Below, in pieces: positions 1-6,152 of a stretch of DNA of 64,000 nucleotides (positions within the stretch are counted from its first letter, which is position 1; every line of letters starts with the position of its first letter). A program made the position numbers and the translations under genes. The stretch lies in the IMG/VR virus record IMGVR_UViG_3300027741_002766, positions 1 to 64,000 of that record, one strand, 5' to 3'. Source of the DNA: a virus. Below the pieces are notes generated by a model. That model saw only the letters and a list, made by a program, of their open reading frames with translations, did not search any database and was not told the origin of the DNA.

Positions 1-69
1 ATGGACAAATTGGTACGAGAAAACAAAATGTTTCCCGGCGTTTTTGAATGTCGTAAGGTACAGCGATGA
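1..69 (+). CDS. C-terminal end (or whole) of a small unknown protein
   Basis: An open frame runs from the first base of the window to a TGA at 67-69, giving 22 residues that begin with Met (MDKLVRENKMF...). The true start may lie outside the window, so this is either the tail of a longer gene or a tiny gene. Its stop overlaps the ATG of the next gene (ATGA at 66-69), the translational-coupling arrangement seen throughout this genome. No function can be assigned. Confidence 0.45.
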   Translation: MDKLVRENKMFPGVFECRKVQR

Positions 70-335
70 ACAAAGAAATTACACTTACACCAGAGGGTGG
101 TCGATTCTATCGTGCCCTGGTATTCCATTGGCTTACTGTGATATTTGTCATGCCGTTCTTGGTCATTGCCATGATTGCGGCTATCTTGAATCCACTTTGG
201 TTTCGCGAGTTAATGTTCAACTGGGTAGAACGCCGAGTCAATCAATTCACACGCTGGCGTAACAATGTGAAATATCGCATCTACCTCAACTGTGACCCTG
301 TGGTTTGGCACACACTCAAAGGCGACTTGAAGTGA
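66..335 (+). CDS. small membrane protein, unknown function
   Basis: An 89-residue protein with a hydrophobic segment at about residues 17-45 (ALVFHWLTVIFVMPFLV...), followed by a basic, cytoplasm-like tail rich in Arg/Asn. This suggests a single-span or hairpin inner-membrane protein. The start is chosen because ATG overlaps the preceding stop and a purine-rich GTAAGG lies upstream. A second frame at 44-262 overlaps it but has no membrane or codon logic and is treated as a shadow. I do not recognise the family. Confidence 0.6.
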   Translation: MNKEITLTPEGGRFYRALVFHWLTVIFVMPFLVIAMIAAILNPLWFRELMFNWVERRVNQFTRWRNNVKYRIYLNCDPVVWHTLKGDLK

Positions 336-640
336 ACAAGTTGATTCGTAAGGGTTGTGTAGCAGTCGTTTATTCACCTGGGTTTGGTGCAGGCTGGTCA
401 ACATGGAATCGCAAATATCCTGAAATCTTGTTTGATCCTGCCATTGTTGAATTTGTAGAGAAAAAACAAGATGAAGAACTAGAAGTATATGTCACTCTCC
501 GGTACCCCGGCATCTATGATGGTGGCATAGTGGGACTGAAAATAGAGTGGATTCCTGAAGGTACTCTGTTCCGTGTGAACGAACACGATGGTGCCGAAAG
601 CATCGAATTAAGAGATGCAGTCAACTGGATACAGGCTTGA
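332..640 (+). CDS. conserved phage hypothetical protein
   Basis: 102 residues starting at GTG 332, which overlaps the stop of the previous gene (GTGA). An ATG at 305 in the same frame is possible but would overlap the upstream gene by 31 bp. The N-terminal stretch KGCVAVVYSPGFGAGWSTWN followed by YPEILFDPAIVEFVE is, from memory, a conserved signature of a small uncharacterised protein found in many large phages. No catalytic motif is visible. The gene is followed by a strong promoter and a tRNA gene. Confidence 0.75.
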   Translation: MNKLIRKGCVAVVYSPGFGAGWSTWNRKYPEILFDPAIVEFVEKKQDEELEVYVTLRYPGIYDGGIVGLKIEWIPEGTLFRVNEHDGAESIELRDAVNWIQA

Positions 641-664
641 CGCTAAATATTTTTCTGTTATAAT
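637..664 (+). promoter_or_regulatory. sigma-70 type promoter for tRNA-Ile2/Met
   Basis: TTGACG (637-642), 16 bp spacer, TATAAT (659-664). The tRNA starts 9 nt downstream at 673, so the transcript would begin almost at the mature 5' end. The -35 box overlaps the stop codon of the upstream gene. Confidence 0.7.
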
Positions 665-672
665 AAACAAAT

Positions 673-749
673 ACGCCTGTAGTTCAGTTGGTTAGAACAG
701 AGGACTCATAATCCTTTGGTCCCTGGTTCGAGTCCAGGTGGGCGTACCA
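673..749 (+). tRNA. tRNA with CAT anticodon (Ile2 or elongator Met)
   Basis: A full cloverleaf of 77 nt. The acceptor stem ACGCCTG pairs with TGGGCGT, the anticodon loop is CTCATAA, the T-loop is GTTCGAGTC, and CCA is encoded. The variable region TTGGTC and the T-arm resemble bacterial tRNA-Ile(CAT), in which lysidine changes decoding to AUA. A separate initiator tRNA with CAT is present at 6502, so this one is either Ile2 or elongator Met; sequence alone favours Ile2 mildly. Confidence 0.93.
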
Positions 750-758
750 TTTTTAATC

Positions 759-1238
759 ATGACCAAAGTAAACTCCAGTCCCGAAAGACACACTTTTCAA
801 CGATCAGGTGATGAACTGGATCAGGTGCTGGAGGGTCTACGACATCAAGATCGCAAGAACTTGACCGACACTGAGTGGCAGAAAGACAATCTAGAATACG
901 ATTTGCGTAGTACCAAGTGGATCTGCGACAGTGCCAAAAGTACCAAGACCTATGCGCAAAACCTGTATGCGGCCTTGTGCAACAATAACTTTCAAAAGAA
1001 TGAGGTGTGGCCCAGGCTCGAAAATAAACTATGGGGTTGCAGTTGGCGACATGCTGGCGGTATTGTGGCAGACATGCGTGAAGAGGGTGACTATATCGAC
1101 TGGTACTGCTCGGGCATACAAGGCGAGCCCGATAATGATTGGGTAGACCTAGGCCATGTGCCTGAAGGTACAGTGACCGATCAAATCCGCGAAGACTTGT
1201 TTCGCCTGGGCTGGCTTGTGGTAGGGACAAAAGATTAA
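759..1238 (+). CDS. conserved phage hypothetical protein
   Basis: 159 residues. The frame is open from 738 but that start lies inside the tRNA, so ATG 759 is preferred. The sequence is rich in Trp, Asp and Arg, with the runs RSGDELDQVLEGL, NLYAALCNNNFQK and WRHAGGIVADMREEGDYIDW. These match my memory of a widespread uncharacterised T4-like phage protein. It is soluble, with no signal peptide. Function unknown. Confidence 0.8.
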   Translation: MTKVNSSPERHTFQRSGDELDQVLEGLRHQDRKNLTDTEWQKDNLEYDLRSTKWICDSAKSTKTYAQNLYAALCNNNFQKNEVWPRLENKLWGCSWRHAGGIVADMREEGDYIDWYCSGIQGEPDNDWVDLGHVPEGTVTDQIREDLFRLGWLVVGTKD

Positions 1239-1281
1239 ATTTTTCTATAGTCAACATAGAAAAATACAATAGCAAAATGCC

Positions 1282-1311
1282 TTGACTTAGACATTTCCTA
1301 TGCTATATAAT
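1282..1311 (+). promoter_or_regulatory. promoter of the ahpC-ahpD pair
   Basis: TTGACT (1282-1287), 18 bp spacer, TATAAT (1306-1311), with a leader of about 40 nt before the ahpC start. It is host sigma-70-like, suggesting early expression. Confidence 0.65.
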
Positions 1312-1356
1312 AGCGACTCAGTACTAACACTGAGTTTCATTAACCAAGGAGAAACA

Positions 1357-1896
1357 ATGAAAACTGTAGGCGATAAATTAACCCCATTTGCAATCACTGG
1401 CGTCCGTCCCGGACAGCCCGAAGACGCTTTCTATACCATTACCGACGAAAGTTTCGAAGGCAAGTGGAAAGTGATTGTGTACTATCCAAAAGATTTTACA
1501 TTTGTATGCCCAACTGAAATCGTAGCATACGACAAGTTGGCCGCGGACTTTGCTGACCGTGATGCTGTGTTGCTCACAGGTTCAACAGACAATGAGTTTT
1601 GCAAAGTGGCCTGGCAAAAGAGTCACAGTGATTTGATCAAGATCACACATCACCAGTTTGCTGATACACAGCGTGGTGAGTTATCATTGATCGAACAACT
1701 GGGTGTGTTCTATGCACCAGCCGGTGCCGCACTTCGTGCCACATTCATTGTTGACCCCAACAACGAAATCCAGCACGTGACTGTGAACAACTTGAATGTT
1801 GGTCGCTCACCAGAAGAAACCCTGCGAGTTCTTGACGCATTGCAAACTGGCGAACTGTGTGCATGTAATCGTACAGTAGGCGGAGAGACACTCTAA
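1357..1896 (+). CDS. ahpC: alkyl hydroperoxide reductase AhpC (peroxiredoxin)
   Basis: 179 residues; start at ATG 1357 behind AAGGAGAAACA. This thiol peroxidase reduces H2O2, organic peroxides and peroxynitrite in the cytoplasm. The peroxidatic cysteine is C51 in YYPKDFTFVCPTE, the typical 2-Cys peroxiredoxin motif. The C-terminal ELCACN places cysteines at 168 and 170, the arrangement of AhpC enzymes that are reduced by AhpD rather than AhpF. AhpD follows after one base, so the pair should form a working module if host dihydrolipoamide reductants are available. Such a pair is unusual cargo for a phage; it may protect the infected cell or keep it respiring. Confidence 0.95.
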   Translation: MKTVGDKLTPFAITGVRPGQPEDAFYTITDESFEGKWKVIVYYPKDFTFVCPTEIVAYDKLAADFADRDAVLLTGSTDNEFCKVAWQKSHSDLIKITHHQFADTQRGELSLIEQLGVFYAPAGAALRATFIVDPNNEIQHVTVNNLNVGRSPEETLRVLDALQTGELCACNRTVGGETL

Positions 1897-1897
1897 T

Positions 1898-2404
1898 ATG
1901 GCATTCAACGACACTATCAAAGGTGCGTTGCCAGACTATGCAAAAGACACCAAGTTAAATCTTGATGCTGTTCTTTTGCGTAGCACCCTGGATGCTGATG
2001 TGGCCATGGGTTGTGCTGTGGCTGCCTTGGCCGCAACAGGCAACGGAAAAGTCCTAAGTATCTTGTTGGCAGATGCACCTGTACACGCAGAGTCAGCAAT
2101 GACTGCCGCAAGTATTATGGCCCAGAACAACGTTTGGTACCCTTACGTTGAGATGGCTGACGACGAAAGCCTAAAAGGTCTACCGGCTCAGTTACGCATG
2201 AATGCCATTGCTACACATGGTGGTACAACCAAATCAAACTTTGAAGCATTCTCTCTGGCTGCCTCAATTGTGGGCAAGTGCCATTTCTGTGTAAAAGCAC
2301 ACTACGAAACCCTCAAAGCCGAAGGCTACTCAGTAGAACAACTTCGTGACATTGGACGCATTGCCGCAGTAATGAACTCGGTGGCCAAGGTATTAAATAG
2401 TTAA
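1898..2404 (+). CDS. ahpD: alkylhydroperoxidase AhpD
   Basis: 168 residues, all-alpha carboxymuconolactone decarboxylase/AhpD fold. The catalytic motif is KCHFCVKAH, with cysteines at 128 and 131 and His 135, close to the positions (130, 133, 137) in mycobacterial AhpD. It passes electrons from lipoylated E2 subunits to AhpC. It starts 2 nt after the ahpC stop, with GGCGGAGAG acting as ribosome binding site inside the ahpC end. The active site looks complete, so it is probably functional. Confidence 0.93.
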   Translation: MAFNDTIKGALPDYAKDTKLNLDAVLLRSTLDADVAMGCAVAALAATGNGKVLSILLADAPVHAESAMTAASIMAQNNVWYPYVEMADDESLKGLPAQLRMNAIATHGGTTKSNFEAFSLAASIVGKCHFCVKAHYETLKAEGYSVEQLRDIGRIAAVMNSVAKVLNS

Positions 2405-2411
2405 ATAAGGC

Positions 2412-3302
2412 ATGACAACACGCCTTATGTTTATAGGTGAGAATAGAGTCATCGATTCTATTCTCTCTTTGCGCTATGATAGATTTCTCAACCCCAGACC
2501 CGAGCATACCATAATTTACTGCTCGGATTTATTGGATCTCGAGGCTATAAAATCATTGTATCTCCAGTACGAAATTGATACTCGAGGATTTGAATTTTGT
2601 CATGATCGAGATTTGCTGTCTCAACATACCGATGGAAAACTTGTGGCAAGTTGTCGGCATTCTTGGTATATCAAACAACAACTATATAAATTAATGGCAT
2701 TAGATATATGCAATGACAGTAATATATTGATTACCGACTGCGATGCATTTTGCGTTCAGCCTTATGAGTACTTCAACAATAGCAACCCAGTGTTGATTGG
2801 AATAGGAGTCGATACTACCAAATCTGTTACACGAAATCCCACCGGTCATCCAGAGGATTGTTATAAATTTATTACAGATCTAACCAGGATCAACAATTTT
2901 CGTGTTGGACTTTGGGCACTGGAATTTTTGCCCATAACCAAGTCACTTTGGATAGATTTGAAAAATCACATACAGGGTCATTCGCAATTGCCATGGGTGG
3001 CAGCAATTTTAAAATCTTTTGATTGCTATCGACCATACGATTTTTCCGAATATTGTTTGTTGGCACAGTGGATGTTACAGTATAGTGATACACAGGTCAT
3101 TAATATTGAACGAATTGAACTTGACGGTGAACGGTATGATCAAATCAAAAATAGAACCTTGACAACAAATTTTAAGATGTACAACGGAAATTGGTACAAT
3201 ATAAATCAACTGCATGCTGTTAGAATCAGCAGGCATGCACCTCTTACCTTTGAAGACGCAGATTACATCTATAATACTTTAGCATTAAGTCTGCCCAGTT
3301 GA
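2412..3302 (+). CDS. probable DxD-type glycosyltransferase
   Basis: 296 residues. A predicted strand ILITDCDAF gives D109-x-D111, the metal/nucleotide-sugar site of GT-A folds. It is preceded by a helix with RHSWYIKQQLYKLMAL, reminiscent of DUF6492-type capsule glycosyltransferases. The composition is more AT-rich than the ahp genes upstream, resembling the island genes at 21-38 kb, so it may have been acquired with them. No membrane segment is seen. The acceptor is unknown; a host surface glycan or virion protein is possible. Confidence 0.65.
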   Translation: MTTRLMFIGENRVIDSILSLRYDRFLNPRPEHTIIYCSDLLDLEAIKSLYLQYEIDTRGFEFCHDRDLLSQHTDGKLVASCRHSWYIKQQLYKLMALDICNDSNILITDCDAFCVQPYEYFNNSNPVLIGIGVDTTKSVTRNPTGHPEDCYKFITDLTRINNFRVGLWALEFLPITKSLWIDLKNHIQGHSQLPWVAAILKSFDCYRPYDFSEYCLLAQWMLQYSDTQVINIERIELDGERYDQIKNRTLTTNFKMYNGNWYNINQLHAVRISRHAPLTFEDADYIYNTLALSLPS

Positions 3303-3327
3303 CTAAATTCTCCCGTTGTGTTACAAT
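3299..3327 (+). promoter_or_regulatory. promoter of the metallophosphoesterase gene
   Basis: TTGACT (3299-3304), 17 bp spacer, TACAAT (3322-3327), overlapping the stop codon of the upstream glycosyltransferase. The downstream gene has AAAGGAGCACA before ATG 3353. Confidence 0.65.
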
Positions 3328-3352
3328 TACAAATTAAAGAAAGGAGCACAAT

Positions 3353-3958
3353 ATGCCAGCAGTATTTTTGGTCAGCGACACGCATTTTGGTCATGCCGGC
3401 GTGTGTCGCTTTACTCACCCTGACGATCCTGAAGTCAAGTTGCGTCCCTGGACGGATCCTGACGAGATGGATGAGGAAATGATCCGCCGTTGGAACGATC
3501 GAGTACGCCCCAACGACAAGGTGTATCACTTGGGTGATGTTGTGATCAACCGCAAGGCCTTGAAGACTTTGGCACGGTTGAATGGTGACAAAGTATTGAT
3601 CCGCGGTAACCACGACATCTTCCGTGATGATGAATACCGCGAATACTTTCGCGAGTTACGTGCGTACCATGTGATGAACGGACTTATTTTGAGTCACATT
3701 CCTGTACACGAAGCAAGTCTTGGTAGATTTGGGTGCAATATTCACGGACACTTACACGCTAGTCGTGTGAAGAAGGCACGTGGTGTAGATGCTCGTACTG
3801 GCGAAATCTTGTACGGAACCGAAATTGATCCTCGCTATTGGTGTGCTTGTGTCGAGCAAACTGACTTTGCACCCATCTTGTTCGAAGATGTGATCAAACG
3901 CATTACCGCAGAAGGTGGTGTTATAGGATTTAAATCTGGTAACGGACCCACAATGTAG
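3353..3958 (+). CDS. calcineurin-like metallophosphoesterase
   Basis: 201 residues. All metal-binding motifs of the family are in order: DTHFGH near the N-terminus (D9, H11), HLGDVV at about 60, RGNHD at about 85, SHIPVH at about 118 and NIHGHLH at about 131. The metal-coordinating residues are intact, so a di-metal phosphoesterase is expected. Phages carry many such single-domain proteins; substrates could be nucleotides, nucleic acid ends or phosphoproteins and cannot be told here. It is transcribed alone from its own promoter. Confidence 0.9.
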   Translation: MPAVFLVSDTHFGHAGVCRFTHPDDPEVKLRPWTDPDEMDEEMIRRWNDRVRPNDKVYHLGDVVINRKALKTLARLNGDKVLIRGNHDIFRDDEYREYFRELRAYHVMNGLILSHIPVHEASLGRFGCNIHGHLHASRVKKARGVDARTGEILYGTEIDPRYWCACVEQTDFAPILFEDVIKRITAEGGVIGFKSGNGPTM

Positions 3959-3959
3959 A

Positions 3960-3988
3960 TTGATAACGCATAAATAAACCTATACAAT
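3960..3988 (+). promoter_or_regulatory. promoter reading into the structured RNA/tRNA-Glu/tRNA-Asp unit
   Basis: TTGATA (3960-3965), 17 bp spacer, TACAAT (3983-3988). The start point would be near 3995. It also contains CATAAATAA (3969-3977), similar to the T4 late motif. It is the only clear promoter upstream of the large RNA at 4243-4952. Confidence 0.55.
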
Positions 3989-3997
3989 AAGCACAAG

Positions 3998-4120
3998 ATG
4001 AAACATTATTCAAATTATCTACAGACACTAGATCTAGGCACTTGCCTGGCCTTGTGGTCTACGACCGAGAACAATGGCAGTGAACCAGATAACAACAGGG
4101 TCCAGGGAGACAGAGTATAG
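3998..4120 (+). CDS. possible 40-residue leader peptide
   Basis: An ATG within a few bases of the predicted transcript start opens a 40-residue frame (MKHYSNYLQTLDL...) ending at TAG 4118-4120. There is no clear ribosome binding site, so translation would have to be leaderless. Its interest lies in its position: its 3' part covers the 5' arm (4096-4103) of an alternative hairpin upstream of a terminator. It may be a real leader peptide or chance. Confidence 0.25.
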   Translation: MKHYSNYLQTLDLGTCLALWSTTENNGSEPDNNRVQGDRV

Positions 4121-4177
4121 TTCAACAACATACTCAAACTTCAAAGGACCCTGGATTAAAAACCCAGGGTTTTTTGT
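4096..4177 (+). terminator. terminator with a competing upstream hairpin (attenuator-like)
   Basis: ACCCTGG (4148-4154) pairs with CCAGGGT (4164-4170) and is followed by TTTTTG, a classical intrinsic terminator. The same GGACCCTG (4146-4153) is a perfect partner of CAGGGTCC (4096-4103), so the two hairpins exclude each other. This is the layout of a transcription attenuator controlling entry into the downstream RNA gene. Seen directly: the complementarity. Inferred: regulation. Confidence 0.55.
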
Positions 4178-4192
4178 TTTTAGGAGAAAAAT

Positions 4193-4240
4193 ATGAGCAC
4201 AGAAGAATATTGGCAATGGATTAGAGATAACGTGCAATAG
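4193..4240 (+). CDS. possible 15-residue peptide
   Basis: ATG 4193 with AGGAG at the right spacing (4183-4187) opens MSTEEYWQWIRDNVQ, ending at TAG 4238-4240. It lies between the attenuator-like terminator and the structured RNA. The good ribosome binding site is the only support. Confidence 0.3.
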   Translation: MSTEEYWQWIRDNVQ

Positions 4241-4242
4241 CA

Positions 4243-4952
4243 GTTGTCAAAATACAACACCCAGCATTGACCAATAAACCAGTTGATGCTACAATAGAAC
4301 TTAACAAAGCAACAAAGTCGATCGAGACAGTTGCAAGGATCTTTAAAAATTACTTTCATATGGCCCTGGCAACAGGGACCATATGAGAACACATTAGGGT
4401 TACCAGACCCGTTAGAGGCATTGGTAGAAGTGAACTGGCACCGGCGGGTGTCCACTTACTACCAGTCATGAAGCCGGCTCTCACCGTGAGGTGATCCAGA
4501 AAAGCGGCGGATCGTCTGGCAGTAATGACCGTGTACAGCGCAGAGTCGCAATCTGTGAAAAATCAGTACACAATGGTTCCCAAATGTTTTTTCATATGGT
4601 GGGTTCATCTAGAGGCCTAGGATAGTGCCCTTTCACGGCATTCACACCGGTTCGAATCCGGTACCCACTGCCATATGGAAGTATTCTTGGCGTAAGTCAA
4701 AGCAGGAGAAGAAACCTAGCATCTGCAGATGCGAAAGTTTCAGTGGTGCAAGTCCCCTCCTAGGCCTGCCGTTGAGAGTGCTTCTATATGGTAGATGTTA
4801 TAGTCAAGCATCAATAAAGGTATCGTGAGAGGACGCTTTCACTATGCGGGCCCAACTGGCGAGGAACGGGTCCTGATATAACTGCTAGTCGCTATGGAAC
4901 GGAAGCCCCGGACTCCTAAATAGGCATCTCTTGGTGCTTGACTATAACATTT
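4243..4952 (+). ncRNA. large ornate structured RNA of about 710 nt enclosing tRNA-Glu
   Basis: This stretch has no credible gene but is dense with helices. Examples: CATATGG/CCATATG with an inner CCCTG-GCAA-CAGGG GNRA hairpin (4358-4385); TGGTAG/CTACCA enclosing AAGTG/CACTT and GGCACC/GGTGTC (4422-4464); TCACC-GTGA-GGTGA (4481-4494); GTGTAC/GTACAC (about 4531-4570). After tRNA-Glu, a 16-bp helix joins 4671-4686 to 4776-4791 and encloses further stems. A 20-bp helix then joins 4793-4812 to 4933-4952 and ends exactly at the first base of tRNA-Asp. Size, phage context, tRNA neighbours and an embedded tRNA recall the GOLLD and ROOL giant RNAs. I cannot confirm the family by eye. Confidence 0.75.
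4598..4673 (+). tRNA. tRNA-Glu (TTC)
   Basis: A 76-nt cloverleaf. Acceptor GGTGGGT pairs with ACCCACT (G1-U72 wobble), the D-arm is TCATCTAGAGGCCTAGGA as in bacterial tRNA-Glu, the anticodon loop is CTTTCAC, the T-arm is CCGGTTCGAATCCGG, then GCCA. It is embedded in the large structured RNA: its CCA bases are also the first bases of the next 16-bp helix. Flanking CATATGG and CCATATG could extend the acceptor stem in the precursor. Confidence 0.95.
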
Positions 4953-5027
4953 GGTCCGATAGTATATCGGTTAGTATTTCGCACTGTCACTGCGAGGAGA
5001 CGGGTTCGATTCCCGTTCGGACCGCCA
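4953..5027 (+). tRNA. tRNA-Asp (GTC)
   Basis: A 75-nt cloverleaf with acceptor GGTCCGA/TTCGGACC, anticodon loop CTGTCAC, T-arm CGGGTTCGATTCCCG and encoded CCA. It begins at the base following the long terminal helix of the structured RNA, so maturation of the RNA 3' end by host RNase P at this tRNA is plausible. Confidence 0.95.
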
Positions 5028-5044
5028 ATTTTTTTAGGAGTTGT

Positions 5045-5362
5045 ATGAAAGTTTCTCACAAAGACATCATTGGTAATGAACTCAAACCCGATGCAGTTGT
5101 AGTTTATACAGACAACAACAGAATTGTTTTGGGTCGTATTGCAAAAATTCATGAGGGTAGCACCAAAGTTAGTGTAATACCTTTGCAGTCTGACACCAAG
5201 GGTCGGCGCCCGCCACCCAAAGCAAAAACAGTTCGCAGAGAAGATTACAATGTATTTGTGGTCAATGACGGAGAAGTTTTAATGGGAACATTAAAAGGCT
5301 ATGCTCACGACACTGGTCGCTGGACATATGATCCTGATGCAGATCCATATGAAGATGATTGA
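5045..5362 (+). CDS. small conserved phage protein, unknown function
   Basis: 105 residues, start ATG 5045 with TTAGGAG upstream. The frame is open further upstream only through tRNA-Asp. The protein begins MKVSHKDIIGNELKPDAVVVY, has a beta-rich centre with an Arg/Pro/Lys-rich loop (KGRRPPPKAK), and ends in an acidic tail (DPDADPYEDD). It could be a small SH3-like RNA- or protein-binding fold, but no family is recognised. It is likely cotranscribed with the tRNAs. Confidence 0.7.
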   Translation: MKVSHKDIIGNELKPDAVVVYTDNNRIVLGRIAKIHEGSTKVSVIPLQSDTKGRRPPPKAKTVRREDYNVFVVNDGEVLMGTLKGYAHDTGRWTYDPDADPYEDD

Positions 5363-5371
5363 TAATTTTTT

Positions 5372-5446
5372 GAGAGCCACACCGCCCGGATACTTCCCCA
5401 GCAATGGGCACTAGGTCCTGCAACCGTGGCTCTCCCCTTTAAGGAG
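5372..5446 (+). promoter_or_regulatory. structured 5' leader with possible ribosome-site switch
   Basis: GAGAGCCAC (5372-5380) pairs perfectly with GTGGCTCTC (5426-5434), closing a 63-nt element that holds a CCCA-GCAA-TGGG hairpin. The closing strand contains CTC (5432-5434), which with 5435 can instead pair (CTCC) with the GGAG (5443-5446) ribosome binding site of the next gene. Forming one structure prevents the other, as in translational riboswitches. I cannot match it to a known class. Confidence 0.45.
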
Positions 5447-5452
5447 TTGACT

Positions 5453-5707
5453 GTGACCGATACATTAAACAACTTGCCAGCAGGTATCACTGCTGTCATT
5501 GATGACATTGAAGACAACCACAGTTACACTGATAGATTGAAGAGCATGGGATTTCGATCAGGACAAAGTATTCGAGTTCTTAGACGAACTCCGCATTGTA
5601 TGCATGTGCGAGTGGGTTCCAGTGAGTGGGCCATACGCAATCAAGATGCAAAATTAGTAAAAATTATTCCGGAAAACCCGAGCAAGGTGCATGGGCGTGA
5701 CTGTTAA
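5453..5707 (+). CDS. FeoA-like domain protein
   Basis: 84 residues. The start is GTG 5453, six bases after AAGGAG; a GTG at 5426 is also in frame but lies inside the leader hairpin. The sequence follows the FeoA/SH3-like pattern: GITAVIDDIEDNHSYTDRL, then LKSMGFRSGQSIRVLRRTP, then HVRVGSSEWAIRNQDAKLVKI. In bacteria FeoA supports the FeoB ferrous-iron transporter; stand-alone FeoA proteins in phages have no known role. Its last 13 codons plus the stop lie inside the tRNA-Asn gene, so its C-terminus is dictated by tRNA sequence. Confidence 0.7.
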   Translation: MTDTLNNLPAGITAVIDDIEDNHSYTDRLKSMGFRSGQSIRVLRRTPHCMHVRVGSSEWAIRNQDAKLVKIIPENPSKVHGRDC

Positions 5708-5746
5708 TCACTGGTTAGAAGAGTTCGATTCTCTTATCCGGAGCCA
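5668..5746 (+). tRNA. tRNA-Asn (GTT)
   Basis: 79 nt. Acceptor TCCGGAA pairs with ATCCGGA (the seventh pair is A-A), D-stem CCCG/TGGG, anticodon loop CTGTTAA, T-arm AAGAG-TTCGATT-CTCTT, discriminator G and encoded CCA. It overlaps the 3' end of the FeoA-like gene by 40 bp. The acceptor and anticodon stems each carry one mismatch, so activity is likely but not certain. Confidence 0.88.
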
Positions 5747-5749
5747 AAT

Positions 5750-5947
5750 TTATTCGCCGGAGTTGTTGGCCACTTCTTGTGCGTCACCCATGACTTCGGG
5801 CGGTGCGCCAGGCACATTGTTTGTGGAGGGATCCAATAACATGTCGTTGGCAGCCAAGGCCGCAATTAGGTAATGTACTTTTTTCTCAAGATCGCGAAGT
5901 GCGCTGTCTTGATCAATACGTGAATCTCTAGCAAAAAAATTGTCCAT
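5750..5947 (-). CDS. small unknown protein on the opposite strand
   Basis: 65 residues beginning MDNFFARDSRIDQDSALRDLEKKVHYLIAALAAND, probably one amphipathic helix, with a Pro/Gly-rich tail. It is supported by AAAGGAAACTGCC before the ATG, the same ribosome binding site style as other genes here, and by a TAAATAC box (5970-5978, minus) upstream. It sits inverted between tRNA-Asn and tRNA-Trp. No family recognised. Confidence 0.65.
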   Translation of the reverse strand: MDNFFARDSRIDQDSALRDLEKKVHYLIAALAANDMLLDPSTNNVPGAPPEVMGDAQEVANNSGE

Positions 5948-5984
5948 GGCAGTTTCCTTTTTGTCTAGTGTATTTACGCATGTT

Positions 5985-6058
5985 GGCTCGTTAGTATAGT
6001 GGCAGTGCGGAAGTCTCCAAAACTTCTAGCGGTGGTTCGATTCCATCACGAGTCGCCA
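5985..6058 (+). tRNA. tRNA-Trp (CCA)
   Basis: 74 nt. Acceptor GGCTCGT/ACGAGTC, anticodon stem GAAGT/ACTTC with loop CTCCAAA, T-arm GGTGG-TTCGATT-CCATC, discriminator G and encoded CCA. Confidence 0.93.
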
Positions 6059-6065
6059 AACACAT

Positions 6066-6151
6066 GGAGAGCGAGAAGCATTGGTGACTTCAGGAGACTG
6101 TAAATCTTCCACCTTACGGTATACGGGGTTCGAATCCCTGGCTCTCCACCA
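6066..6151 (+). tRNA. tRNA-Tyr (GTA)
   Basis: 86 nt with a long variable arm as expected for bacterial tRNA-Tyr. Acceptor GGAGAGC/GCTCTCC, anticodon stem GGAGA/TCTTC with loop CTGTAAA, T-arm GGGGTTCGAATCCC, ACCA end. It starts 7 nt after tRNA-Trp. Confidence 0.94.
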
Positions 6152-6152
6152 T

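Noticed and set aside
757-1275. 172-codon minus-strand frame over the 759 gene and ahpC promoter
   Set aside because: Antisense to a conserved phage protein and crosses a clear promoter; no start signals.
4595-4830. Group I or II intron interrupting a tRNA
   Set aside because: tRNA-Glu and tRNA-Asp are each complete and uninterrupted, and no intron core or endonuclease gene is seen. A stand-alone structured RNA fits better.
4916-5152. Minus-strand frame over tRNA-Asp
   Set aside because: It is antisense to a certain tRNA gene and the start of the 5045 gene.
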